In this document: piece after piece, positions 50,195 through 58,708 of the stretch | How positions within the stretch are numbered: position 1 is the first letter of the stretch | How the letters are laid out: every line of letters begins with the position of its first letter | Source: Streptomyces aureus | Lineage (GTDB): Bacteria > Actinomycetota > Actinomycetes > Streptomycetales > Streptomycetaceae | Direction: 5' to 3' | Assembly (NCBI RefSeq): GCF_000725495.1 | Contig: NZ_JNZD01000029.1 | Location: 1-64,000 of the forward strand | DNA length: 64,000 bases | Made by a program: the position numbers and the translations under genes | Notes under the pieces: generated by a model | Seen by the model: only the letters and a program-made list of their open reading frames with translations | Database searches by the model: none | What the model was told of the DNA's origin: nothing

Positions 50195-53100
50195 ATGACG
50201 GATCTGGGCGGACGACCCGAGGGACGGTCGGCAGGGCGGTCGGACGGGCGGTCGGCAGGACGGCCGGACGGACGGTCCGCGGGGGCCGTCGCCGCGCTGC
50301 GGGACGCGCTGGCGCGGGAAGTGCGGGGCGAGGTCGCGTTCGACGCGACCGCCAGGGCGCTGACCACCATGGACGCGTCCAACTACCGGCGCGTACCGCT
50401 CGGTGTGGTGGCCCCGCGGGACGCCGACGACGTGGCCGCCGCCCTCGCGGTGTGCCGCTCCCACGGGGTGCCGGTCGTGGCGCGCGGCGGCGGCACCTCG
50501 ATCGCCGGACAGGCCACGGGCACCGGCGTCGTCCTGGACTTCACCCGCCACATGAACCGGGTCCTCGCGCTGGACCCCAAGGCCCGCACGGCCGTCGTCC
50601 AGCCCGGCGCCGTCCTGGACCGCCTCCAGGAAGCGGCCGCCCCGCACGGTCTGCGCTTCGGCCCCGACCCCTCCACGCACAGCCGCTGCACCCTCGGCGG
50701 GATGATCGGCAACAATTCCTGCGGCTCCCACTCGGTGGCCTGGGGCACCACCGCGGACAACGTGCGCGAGCTGACGGTCGTCGGCGCGGGCGGGGACACC
50801 CGCCGCCTCGGCCGCGGCCTCCTGGGCGCACCCGACGGCCTTCGGGCCCTGGTCGAGGGCGAGTTGGCGCTGCTGCGCACCGGCTTCCCCGAGCTGCCGC
50901 GGCGCATCTCCGGGTACGCCCTCGACGCCCTGCTGCCCGAACGGGGCGGCGACGTGGCCCGCGCCTTCTGCGGCTCCGAGGGCACCTGGGGCCTGCTCAC
51001 CGAGGCGGTCGTCCGCCTGGTCGAGGCACCCCGGGCGCGGGCGCTGGCGGTCCTCGCCTACCCCGACGAGAGCGCCGCCGCCGACGCCGCGGCCGGACTG
51101 CTCGGGCACGGGCCGCTGACCGTGGAGGGCATGGCCGCCGATCTCGTGCCCGTCGGCGCGGGGCTGCCGCGCGGCGGGGCCTGGCTGTTCGTGGAGACCG
51201 GCGGCGGATCGCCCGCCGAGGCCCGCGCCCACGCGGACGCGATCGTGCGGGCGGCGGACGTGCGGGACGCCCTGGTGGTCACCGACCCGGCGGGGCAGCG
51301 GGCGCTGTGGCGGCTGCGGGAGGACGCGAGCGGCACGGCGACCCGGATCCCGGACGCCGGGCGGGCCGGCTCCCCGCCCGGCGCCGGCCGCGGGCACGGC
51401 GCCGAGGCCTGGCCCGGCTGGGAGGACTGCGCGGTGCCGCCCGCCCGGCTCGGCGCGTATCTGCGGGACTTCAGGGCCCTGCTCGCCGCCCACGGACTGC
51501 GCGGCACCCCGTACGGGCACTTCGGCGACGGCTGCATCCACGTCCGGATCGACTTCGACCTGATCTCCGCGGCGGGCGTGGCCCGCTTCCGGCGCTTCTC
51601 GGAGGAGACGGCCCGCCTCGTCGTCTCCCACGGCGGCTCGCTGTCCGGCGAGCACGGTGACGGGCAGGCCCGCGCGGAACTGCTGCCCGCCATGTACGGC
51701 GCGGACATGGTCCGTCTCTTCGAACGGGCCAAGGACCTCTGGGACCCGGACGGCCTGCTCAACCCCGGCATGCTGGTGCGCCCGCACCGGCTGGACGAGA
51801 ACCTGCGGTTCGCGGTGCTGCCCCGGCGCCCCGTGGACGTGGAGTTCGGCTATCCGGCGGACGGCGGCGACTTCTCGGCGGCGGTGCGCCGCTGCGTGGG
51901 CGTCGCCAAATGCCGTACGGCGACGGCTCCCGGCGGCTCCGAGGTCATGTGCCCCTCGTTCCGGGCGACCGGCGACGAGGCCCACTCCACGCGCGGGCGG
52001 GCCAGGCTGCTGCACGAGATGCTCGCCGGCGAAATCGTCACCGACGGGTGGCGCTCGACCGAGGTCCGGGACGCGCTGGACCTGTGCCTGTCCTGCAAGG
52101 GGTGCAGGTCCGACTGCCCGGTCGGCGTCGACATGGCCACGTACAAGGCGGAGTTCCTGCACCACCACTACGCGGGACGCCGACGCCCCGCCGCCCACTA
52201 CAGCCTGGGGCGGCTCCCCTTCTGGCTCGCGGCGGTCGCCCGCACCCGCTCGGCGCGGCTCGTCAACTCCCTCACCTCCGTCCGGGTGTTGGCCTCCCTG
52301 GCCAAGCGCCTGGCCGGGATCGCGCCGGGCGCGGAGATCCCGCGGCTGGCGCCGGAGCCGTTCAGCCGGTGGTGGTCGGCCCGGTTCCGGGACCGGGCAC
52401 GGGCGGCCGCGCGCGCCCGGCGCCCGGGCGGGGCGGCGGGCCTTGGTGGTCCGGGGGGTCACGGCGGTCCGGGCGGTCCGGGCGGTCCGGGCGAGGCTTC
52501 GGGGCCGGGCGGGCCGGCCGGTCGTGGGGGTCCGGGTGGTCACGGCGGGGCTTCGGGGCAGACCGGGGCGGAGGGCGGGCGGTCCGGTGCCGGCGGACTC
52601 TTCCCCGGGTTCGCCGGGAAGACCGTCCTCCTGTGGCCGGACACCTTCACCGAGCACCTGGAACCCTCCGTCGGACGGGCCGCCGTACGGGTCCTGGAGG
52701 CCGCCGGGCTGACCGTGCTGCTGCCGCCGCGGACACCGTGGCGGCACGGACCCGTCGGCGACGGGGTCACCCGGGGCACCTTCCGCCCCGGCACCCTGCT
52801 CCCGCGCCCCGGCGGGCGCGTCTGCTGCGGACTGACGTACGTCTCGACCGGCCAGCTCGACCGCGCCCGCGCCGTCCTGCGCCGCACCCTCGACCTCATG
52901 GAGCCCTACCTCGACATGGACGGCCTCCCGGTCGTCGTGCTGGAGCCCAGCTGCGCCGCCTCCCTGCGCACCGACCTGCCCGAACTGCTGCCCGGCGACC
53001 CGCGCTCGGCACGGCTCGCGGCGGCCGTGACGACCTTCGCGGAGGCACTGGAGCGGCACGCACCCGACTGGACCCCGCCCCGGCTCGACCGCCCGACGGT

Positions 53101-53443
53101 GGGCCAGCACTGCCACCAGCACGCCGTCCTCGGCGACGGGGCCGAACGCCGGCTGCGGGAGGCGGCCGGACTGACCGGCACCCTCGCCGGCGGCTGCTGC
53201 GGCCTCGCGGGCGACTTCGGCCTCGTGAAGGGCCACGAGGAGGTGTCGCGGGCCTGCGCCGAGGAACAGCTGCTCCCGGCGGTCCGCGCCGCCGACGGCA
53301 CGGCGGTGGTCCTCGCCGACGGCTACTCCTGCCGGACCCAGCTGGCCCGGCTGTCCCACCGCCGGGGCCGCCACCTGGCGGAGGTACTGGCCGAGGCGCT
53401 GGAGACGGCCCCGTCGGACGCCCGTTCCGCGGGACCTGCCTAA
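50195..53443 (+). CDS. FAD-binding and Fe-S cluster oxidoreductase (D-2-hydroxyacid dehydrogenase-like)
   Basis: A 1082-aa fusion enzyme. An FAD-PCMH domain follows the N-terminal tail, with V-V-A-R-G-G-G-T-S-I-A-G-Q and G-G-M-I-G-N-N-S-C-G-S-H. The FAD-oxidase C domain runs to about residue 560. An iron-sulfur region has C-L-S-C-K-G-C-R-S-D-C-P-V-G near residue 630, and the CCG domain has C-C-G-L near the end. This is the plan of D-lactate, glycolate and D-2-hydroxyglutarate dehydrogenases such as YdiJ. Two oddities: an N-terminal run of G-R-S-A/D-G-R-P repeats, and a glycine-rich insert (residues about 745-802) between the Fe-S and CCG parts. Confidence 0.87.
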   Translation: MTDLGGRPEGRSAGRSDGRSAGRPDGRSAGAVAALRDALAREVRGEVAFDATARALTTMDASNYRRVPLGVVAPRDADDVAAALAVCRSHGVPVVARGGGTSIAGQATGTGVVLDFTRHMNRVLALDPKARTAVVQPGAVLDRLQEAAAPHGLRFGPDPSTHSRCTLGGMIGNNSCGSHSVAWGTTADNVRELTVVGAGGDTRRLGRGLLGAPDGLRALVEGELALLRTGFPELPRRISGYALDALLPERGGDVARAFCGSEGTWGLLTEAVVRLVEAPRARALAVLAYPDESAAADAAAGLLGHGPLTVEGMAADLVPVGAGLPRGGAWLFVETGGGSPAEARAHADAIVRAADVRDALVVTDPAGQRALWRLREDASGTATRIPDAGRAGSPPGAGRGHGAEAWPGWEDCAVPPARLGAYLRDFRALLAAHGLRGTPYGHFGDGCIHVRIDFDLISAAGVARFRRFSEETARLVVSHGGSLSGEHGDGQARAELLPAMYGADMVRLFERAKDLWDPDGLLNPGMLVRPHRLDENLRFAVLPRRPVDVEFGYPADGGDFSAAVRRCVGVAKCRTATAPGGSEVMCPSFRATGDEAHSTRGRARLLHEMLAGEIVTDGWRSTEVRDALDLCLSCKGCRSDCPVGVDMATYKAEFLHHHYAGRRRPAAHYSLGRLPFWLAAVARTRSARLVNSLTSVRVLASLAKRLAGIAPGAEIPRLAPEPFSRWWSARFRDRARAAARARRPGGAAGLGGPGGHGGPGGPGGPGEASGPGGPAGRGGPGGHGGASGQTGAEGGRSGAGGLFPGFAGKTVLLWPDTFTEHLEPSVGRAAVRVLEAAGLTVLLPPRTPWRHGPVGDGVTRGTFRPGTLLPRPGGRVCCGLTYVSTGQLDRARAVLRRTLDLMEPYLDMDGLPVVVLEPSCAASLRTDLPELLPGDPRSARLAAAVTTFAEALERHAPDWTPPRLDRPTVGQHCHQHAVLGDGAERRLREAAGLTGTLAGGCCGLAGDFGLVKGHEEVSRACAEEQLLPAVRAADGTAVVLADGYSCRTQLARLSHRRGRHLAEVLAEALETAPSDARSAGPA

Positions 53444-53489
53444 GTACGCTGGCGGTTCACCGGCCGAAGGACTTCGAGGAGCCACGCGC

Positions 53490-54614
53490 ATGAGCCTCCG
53501 CCTCCAGGCGATCACCCGTGACGAGCACCTGGCGTTCGTCCGCTCCCGGCCCTCGGCCAGCCATATGCAGGTGCCGTCCTGGGGCGACGTGAAACCGGAC
53601 TGGCGCGCCGAGAGCCTCGGCTGGTTCGACGCGGACGGCCGCCTCCGGGGCGCCGGTCTCGTACTGCTGCGCCCGCTCCCCAGGCTCAAGCGGTACCTCG
53701 CCTATCTGCCCGAGGGCCCCGTCATCGACTGGCACGACCCGGACCTCGCCGAACGCTGGCTCCGGCCGATGATCACGCATCTGAAGTCGCGGGGCGCGTT
53801 CACCGTGAAGATGGGCCCGCCGGTCGTCGCCCGCCGCTGGAGCGCGGACACGGTCAAGACGGCCATCGCGGATCCGGCGGCCCGGCGCCTCGGCGAGGTG
53901 ACGGCGACCTCCCACGAGCCGGGCGCCGAGGAGATCGCCGGCCGGCTGCGGGCCATGGGCTGGACGCGGACGGAGCCGGGCGGCGAGGACGGCTTCGCGG
54001 CGGGGCAGCCGCGCTACGTCTTCCAGGTGCCCTTCGCCGGGCGGTCCCTGGAGGAGATCCACAAGGGCCTCAACCAGCAGTGGCGGCGCAACATCAAGAA
54101 GGCCGACAAGGCAGGCGTCGAGGTGGTCCGGGGCGGCTACGACGATCTGCCCGCGTTCTACGAGCTCTACGCGGAGACGGCCGAGCGCGACCGGTTCATC
54201 CCGCGCCCGCTCTCCTACTTCCAGCGGATGTGGACCGCGCTGACGGCCGAGGACCCGGACCGCATGCGGCTCTACCTCGCCCGCCACGACGGCGAGGTCC
54301 TCGCCGCGGCCACCATGCTCACCGTCGGCAGCCACGTCTGGTACTCCTACGGCGCCTCCACCAGCCGCAAGCGCGAGGTCCAGCCCAACAACGCCGTCCA
54401 GTGGCGGATGATGACCGACGCCCACGCGCTGGGCGCCGCCGTCTACGACTTCCGCGGCATCACCGACACCCTCGACGAGAGCGACCACCTCGTGGGCCTG
54501 CTGCGCTTCAAGGCGGGCGCCGGCGGCGAGGCCGCGGAGTACCTCGGAGAGTGGGACTTCCCCATCAACCGGCTGCTGCACAAGGCGCTCGACGTCTACA
54601 TGTCCCGGCGCTGA
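53490..54614 (+). CDS. FemX/FemAB-like peptidoglycan interpeptide transferase
   Basis: A 374-aa protein of the FemABX family, two GNAT-like domains. Visible marks are Q-V-P-S-W-G-D-V-K-P-D-W near residue 27, Y-L-P-E-G-P-V-I-D-W and, in domain two, K-G-L-N-Q-Q-W-R-R-N-I-K-K-A and Y-D-F-R-G-I-T-D-T-L. In streptomycetes such enzymes attach the bridging glycine to lipid II using glycyl-tRNA, consistent with the LL-diaminopimelate-glycine wall. ATG 53490 follows CGAGGA. Which amino acid is used is assumed from the genus. Confidence 0.87.
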   Translation: MSLRLQAITRDEHLAFVRSRPSASHMQVPSWGDVKPDWRAESLGWFDADGRLRGAGLVLLRPLPRLKRYLAYLPEGPVIDWHDPDLAERWLRPMITHLKSRGAFTVKMGPPVVARRWSADTVKTAIADPAARRLGEVTATSHEPGAEEIAGRLRAMGWTRTEPGGEDGFAAGQPRYVFQVPFAGRSLEEIHKGLNQQWRRNIKKADKAGVEVVRGGYDDLPAFYELYAETAERDRFIPRPLSYFQRMWTALTAEDPDRMRLYLARHDGEVLAAATMLTVGSHVWYSYGASTSRKREVQPNNAVQWRMMTDAHALGAAVYDFRGITDTLDESDHLVGLLRFKAGAGGEAAEYLGEWDFPINRLLHKALDVYMSRR

Positions 54615-54689
54615 CGAAATTCTCAGGCGACTTCGGGAACACCCAGCTTTCCCCAGGGTATTCACAGCGCCCCTTTGCCATTTTTGCCG

Positions 54690-54717
54690 TTGTGGGCGGC
54701 GGGGGTGCGTGTAGGTT
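54690..54717 (+). promoter_or_regulatory. Possible sigma-70-like promoter of the proline-rich peptide gene
   Basis: TTGTGG (54690-54695) and TAGGTT (54712-54717), spaced by 16 bp, lie 67-94 bp upstream of the small ORF at 54784. The match to HrdB-type promoters is moderate and made by eye. Confidence 0.35.
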
Positions 54718-54783
54718 CATTGGCATCGGGAGCCGGACGCGGAATTCCCGGACCAATGGACCGTCGAACACCAGGAGTCGGAA

Positions 54784-54915
54784 ATGAGCTTCAGGAAGCT
54801 TGCCCCGCTGCCCCCCAAGCCCAAGTCGAAGCAGCTTCCCCCGCCCCCGCCGCCGAAGCCGAAGAAGCGCGCCCACAAGCCGCTGCCCAAGCCGCTTCCC
54901 GGCCAGGACCGCTGA
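54784..54915 (+). CDS. 43-aa proline/lysine-rich basic peptide
   Basis: An ORF with a textbook AGGAG six bases before its ATG. The product is S-F-R-K-L-A-P-L-P-P-K-P-K-S-K then a P-P-P-P-P-P-K-P-K-K run and P-L-P-K-P-L-P-G-Q-D-R at the end. Proline and lysine/arginine dominate and there is no cysteine, no acidic residue apart from the final D, and no signal peptide. Its own terminator follows. The composition recalls proline-rich antimicrobial peptides or nucleic-acid-binding peptides, but no family is recognised. The ABC exporter begins 141 bp downstream, after the terminator. Confidence 0.65.
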   Translation: MSFRKLAPLPPKPKSKQLPPPPPPKPKKRAHKPLPKPLPGQDR

Positions 54916-54925
54916 TCGTCGGGTG

Positions 54926-54976
54926 AACGCGCGAGGGGGGTCGATGGTGCACCGTCGGCCCTCCTCGCGCGTTTTT
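54926..54976 (+). terminator. Rho-independent terminator after the small peptide gene
   Basis: AACGCGCGAGGGGGG pairs with CCCTCCTCGCGCGTT around a 20-base loop, followed by TTTTT at 54972-54976. It is one of the few terminators in this window with a clear T tract. Confidence 0.85.
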
Positions 54977-55056
54977 CGAATTCGACGAATACCGGATGAC
55001 GGGGGCCGGGCAAAGCCGCCCGGGTCCGGGTGACGGGAAAGCGTGGGGAATGTGAA

Positions 55057-57483
55057 ATGCGTGACGAGGAAATCGGGAACGCCGAAATCGAGGGCGAGGA
55101 ATCCCCGGCCATTTCGGCGCGTGCCGCCTTCCGTCGATTCTGGCCGCTGACCAGGGGACTGCGCCGCCCGCTGCTGATCGTCTGGCTGTGCACGGTGCTG
55201 GCCGCGCTCGCCGAGACCGAGGCCGTCCTGCTCTTCGGGGACCTCACCGACCACGCCCTGCAGAAGGGCTCCCTCGACGCCTTCTGGAGTCCGGCCGCCC
55301 AGTGGCTGGGCGTCGCCGTCGCCGGAGCGGTCGTCGCGTACGCGGGCAACTCCCTGGCGGCCTGGGCGACGGAGCGCTTCGTGATGCGGCTGCGCGAGCA
55401 CGTCTTCGACCATGTGCAGCAACTGCCCCCGCACTTCTTCCAGCGCCACCGCCAGGGCGATCTGCTCTCCCGGCTGACCAGCGACGTCGAGGCCATCGAG
55501 ACGATGGTCGTGTCCGGGCTCGTCGGCGCCGCCTCGGCCGTCTTCAGCGCCCTGTTCTACGCGGCCGCCGCGTTCTGGCTGCGCTGGGACCTGGCCGCGG
55601 CCACGTTCGTCCTCGCCCCGCTGTTCTGGCTGGCGGCCCGCCGCTTCTCCGGCTCCGTCAAGGAGGTGGCGCGCGCGGGACGCGTCGCCGACGGCGCGAT
55701 CACCTCCGTCGTGGAGGAGTCCCTCGGCAACATCGTGCTCACCCAGGCCTACGACCGGCGGGACGCGGAACGCCGCCGGCTGGCCGAGGAGGCGAACGCC
55801 TGGTTCCGTGCCGCGGTGCGCTCGACGCGCCTCAACGAGGCGTACGAACAGCTCGTCCAGGTCATCGAGACGGTGTGCGTCCTCGCCGTGATCGGCATCG
55901 GCGCCTGGGAGATCTCCACCGGCCGGATGACCCTCGGCCAGTTGCTGGCCTTCTCCGCCTTCCTCGGCTACCTCTACCCGCCCGTGCGCGGACTCGCCCA
56001 GCTGGGCCTCACGGTCACCGCGGCCACCGCGGGCGCCGAGCGGCTCATCGAGATCCTCGACGCCGGACCGTCGGTGGACGACCCCCGGCACCCCACCGGG
56101 ACCGGGCGTCCCGACGGAACCGTGGAGGTCCGGGACGTGGAGTTCGGCTACCCGGGCGCCGGGAGCACGACCCTGCGGGGGCTCTCCTTCGCGGTCGCCC
56201 CGGGCGAACTCGTGATCGTCACCGGCCCGAGCGGCGCGGGCAAGTCCACGGTCTCCAAACTCCTCCTGCGCTTCTACGACCCCGACGCGGGCGAGGTGCT
56301 CCTGGACGGGGTACCGCTGCGGGACTTCCCGCTGGCCCGGCTGCGCGAGTACGTCACCCTGCTCCCGCAGGAGACCCTCGTCCTGCACGACACGGTCCGC
56401 GCGAACATCGCCTGCGGCCGGCCCGGCGCCAGCGAACGGGCGATCGTCGAGGCCGCGCGGGCGGCCGACGCGCACGACTTCATCGAGCGGCTGCCCGACG
56501 GCTACGACACCCGGATCGACCCCAACTCGGCCCGGCTGTCCGGCGGCCAGCTCCAGCGCCTCGCCATCGCCCGGGCCATCCTGCGCGACGCTCCGGTCCT
56601 GGTCCTGGACGAGCCCACGACCGGCCTGGACGCGATGGCAGCGCGCCGGGTGGTCAAGCCGCTGCGCCGGCTGATGTCCGGCCGTACGACGATCATGATC
56701 ACCCACGATCTCAACCTCGCCCCGGACGCCGACCGCATCCTCGTCGTCGACCGCGGCCGGATCGTGGAGACGGGCCGTCACGAGGAACTGCTGGCCCGCG
56801 GCGGGGCGTACTCCCGGCTGCACCGCTCGCAGAACGGCTCCGCGATGGACACCGCGGAGCTGCGGATGCCGCTGTTCGAGGAGGAACCGCGTCCGCGGCA
56901 GGAGCAGGGGCAGGGGCAGGGGCAGGAGCAGGTGGAGGGCCGGGAGCCGGCGGCGCAGGTGTACGCGTACGCACCGGAGCACGGGTCCCCGGCCGGGTAC
57001 GGATACGCGGCCGAGGGGTCGGCCGCCGGGTTCGGGTACCCGGCCGCCGGGTCCGCCGCCGGGTACGGGTACGCGGCCGAGGGGTCGGCCGCCGGGTTCG
57101 GGCACTCGGCCGACGGGTCGGCCGCGGGGTACGGATATGCGGCCGAGGGGTCCGGTGCCGGGTACACCCCCGCGGGGTCTGCGACCGGGTACGCGACCGA
57201 GGGGTCCGGTGCCGGGTACACCCCCGCGGGGTCCGCGACCGGGTACGCGACCGAGGGGTCCGCGACCGGGTACGCGTACGCGCCCGTGGGGCCCCCGGTC
57301 GGGCCCGTCCACGCGCCGCCCGCCCACGTCCGCGCCGCCGGGCCGGGGGCCGGTCCCACCGGCCCGTATCCCGCCGGGAACTCCGGGCCCTCGGGCGCCC
57401 CCGAGACGTACGGGACCGTCCCCGCCGCCCTCCCGGACGGCCGCCCGCTGTTCCGCGACGAGACCCCCTGGCCGGGCATCTGA
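55057..57483 (+). CDS. ABC exporter (half-transporter) with Gly/Tyr-rich repeat tail
   Basis: An 808-aa fused permease-ATPase. Six membrane helices lie in residues 35-320. The ATPase has Walker A G-P-S-G-A-G-K-S-T (390-398), signature L-S-G-G-Q (494-498), Walker B L-V-L-D-E-P (515-520) and the His switch in M-I-T-H-D. ABCB/MsbA-type exporters of this length usually end near 600; here about 200 extra residues follow. They are Gln/Glu-rich, then tandem Gly-Tyr-Ala repeats (about residues 645-742), then Pro/Gly-rich. ATG 55057 follows GGGGAA. Substrate unknown; export of the upstream basic peptide is a possibility only. Confidence 0.87.
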   Translation: MRDEEIGNAEIEGEESPAISARAAFRRFWPLTRGLRRPLLIVWLCTVLAALAETEAVLLFGDLTDHALQKGSLDAFWSPAAQWLGVAVAGAVVAYAGNSLAAWATERFVMRLREHVFDHVQQLPPHFFQRHRQGDLLSRLTSDVEAIETMVVSGLVGAASAVFSALFYAAAAFWLRWDLAAATFVLAPLFWLAARRFSGSVKEVARAGRVADGAITSVVEESLGNIVLTQAYDRRDAERRRLAEEANAWFRAAVRSTRLNEAYEQLVQVIETVCVLAVIGIGAWEISTGRMTLGQLLAFSAFLGYLYPPVRGLAQLGLTVTAATAGAERLIEILDAGPSVDDPRHPTGTGRPDGTVEVRDVEFGYPGAGSTTLRGLSFAVAPGELVIVTGPSGAGKSTVSKLLLRFYDPDAGEVLLDGVPLRDFPLARLREYVTLLPQETLVLHDTVRANIACGRPGASERAIVEAARAADAHDFIERLPDGYDTRIDPNSARLSGGQLQRLAIARAILRDAPVLVLDEPTTGLDAMAARRVVKPLRRLMSGRTTIMITHDLNLAPDADRILVVDRGRIVETGRHEELLARGGAYSRLHRSQNGSAMDTAELRMPLFEEEPRPRQEQGQGQGQEQVEGREPAAQVYAYAPEHGSPAGYGYAAEGSAAGFGYPAAGSAAGYGYAAEGSAAGFGHSADGSAAGYGYAAEGSGAGYTPAGSATGYATEGSGAGYTPAGSATGYATEGSATGYAYAPVGPPVGPVHAPPAHVRAAGPGAGPTGPYPAGNSGPSGAPETYGTVPAALPDGRPLFRDETPWPGI

Positions 57484-57534
57484 GTCTCAGCATCCAGGAC
57501 AGCTACATAAGCGGTTCACACTCCTGACGAAGTC

Positions 57535-57556
57535 CACTACCCTGGACTCGGTAGTG
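57535..57556. promoter_or_regulatory. Inverted repeat upstream of EamA transporter gene
   Basis: CACTACC (57535-57541) and GGTAGTG (57550-57556) are perfect complements separated by 8 bp, 41 bp before the GTG start. It suits a TetR- or MarR-type repressor site. The regulator is not adjacent. Confidence 0.5.
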
Positions 57557-57597
57557 CATCGTGATGAACACCCACCGAGCCAGCCCCAGGACCGCCC

Positions 57598-58551
57598 GTG
57601 AGCACCCCAAGCGCCACCACCCCGCCGTCCGCGCCCGCCGCCGGGACGGACCACGTCCCCGTGTCCGCGGGCGGCGAGCCCGGCCGTCTCGGTTCCCTCG
57701 GGCCCGTCGGGCTGGTGCTGGCCGGCGGCATCTCGGTCCAGTTCGGCGGCGCCCTCGCGGTGACCCTCATGCCGCGGGCCGGAGCGCTCGGCGTGGTGAC
57801 CCTGCGCCTGCTCGCCGCCGCGGTGATCCTCCTCGTGGTCTGCCGTCCCCGGCTGCGCGGCCACTCGCGCGCCGACTGGGGGACGGTCGCCGTCTTCGGC
57901 ATCACCATGGGCGCGATGAACGGCCTCTTCTACGAGTCGGTCGCCCGCATCCCCCTCGGTCCCGCCGTCACCCTCGAGGTGCTCGGCCCCCTCGCCCTGT
58001 CGGTGCTGGCCTCCCGCCGCGCGATCAACGCCGTGTGGGCGGGCCTCGCCCTGTGCGGGGTCTTCCTGCTGGGCGGCGGAGGGTTCGGCGACCTGGACCC
58101 GGTGGGCGTCGCCTTCGCGGTCGGGGCGGGCGCGATGTGGGCGGCGTACATCGTCTTCAGCGCCCGTACGGGCCGCCGGTTCCCGCAGGCCGACGGACTC
58201 GCGCTGGCCATGGCGGTGGCGGCGCTGCTGTTCCTGCCGCTCGGCATCGCGTCCTCCGGCTCCCTGCTGCTGGACCCGGTCACGGTGGCGCTGGGCTCGG
58301 CGGTGGCCGTCCTGTCCTCGGTGCTCCCGTACACCCTCGAACTGCTCGCCCTGCGCCGCCTGCCCGCCTCCACCTTCGCGATCCTCATGAGCCTGGAGCC
58401 CGCCATCGCGGCGACGGCGGGCTTCCTGATCCTGCACCAGGCCCTGTCGGCCACCCAGGCGGCGGCGATCGCCCTGGTCATCGGCGCGAGCATGGGCGCG
58501 GTGCGGACCCAGGTGGGCCGGGGCAAGGCGACGGTCCCGCTCGACGCCTGA
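57598..58551 (+). CDS. EamA/DMT-family transporter
   Basis: A 317-aa protein with ten hydrophobic segments arranged as two EamA halves. Q-F-G-G-A-L-A-V-T-L appears in the first helix, and E-V-L-G-P-L-A-L-S-V-L closes the first half. The second half has M-S-L-E-P-A-I-A-A-T-A-G-F, typical of RhtA/EamA amino-acid exporters. A 35-residue Ser/Pro/Gly tail precedes TM1. It may export amino acids or other metabolites; the substrate is not readable. An inverted repeat lies before it. Confidence 0.85.
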   Translation: MSTPSATTPPSAPAAGTDHVPVSAGGEPGRLGSLGPVGLVLAGGISVQFGGALAVTLMPRAGALGVVTLRLLAAAVILLVVCRPRLRGHSRADWGTVAVFGITMGAMNGLFYESVARIPLGPAVTLEVLGPLALSVLASRRAINAVWAGLALCGVFLLGGGGFGDLDPVGVAFAVGAGAMWAAYIVFSARTGRRFPQADGLALAMAVAALLFLPLGIASSGSLLLDPVTVALGSAVAVLSSVLPYTLELLALRRLPASTFAILMSLEPAIAATAGFLILHQALSATQAAAIALVIGASMGAVRTQVGRGKATVPLDA

Positions 58552-58569
58552 GCATCCGGATTCCCGCAC

Positions 58570-58615
58570 GGGCCCTCGGGCCGCCGGGCCACACGCCCCG
58601 GCGACCCGAGGGCCC
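58570..58615. terminator. Bidirectional hairpin terminator
   Basis: GGGCCCTCGGG (58570-58580) pairs perfectly with CCCGAGGGCCC (58605-58615) between the convergent EamA and SDR genes. Confidence 0.75.
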
Positions 58616-58708
58616 ACGCGGTTCCGGCCGTCCCCGCCCACGCGGTTCCGGCCGTCCCCGCCCACGCGGTTCCGGCCTTCTCCACCCGCACGGTTCAGGC
58701 GGTCTCCA
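58613..58708. repeat. 24-bp tandem repeat, four copies, entering a coding end
   Basis: Units 58613-58636 and 58637-58660 are identical (CCCACGCGGTTCCGGCCGTC plus CCCG). Unit three (58661-58684) and unit four (58685-58708) are diverged. The SDR stop codon (58695-58697) lies inside unit four, so the repeat array seems to derive from or extend the gene's 3' end. Confidence 0.85.

Noticed and set aside
50069..53689. 1206-aa minus-strand ORF antisense to the FAD/Fe-S enzyme
   Set aside because: A shadow of a gene with strong FAD and Fe-S motifs on the plus strand. Its own translation is low complexity.
58613..58708. 24-bp repeats considered as a CRISPR array
   Set aside because: Directly tandem without spacers and partly coding.
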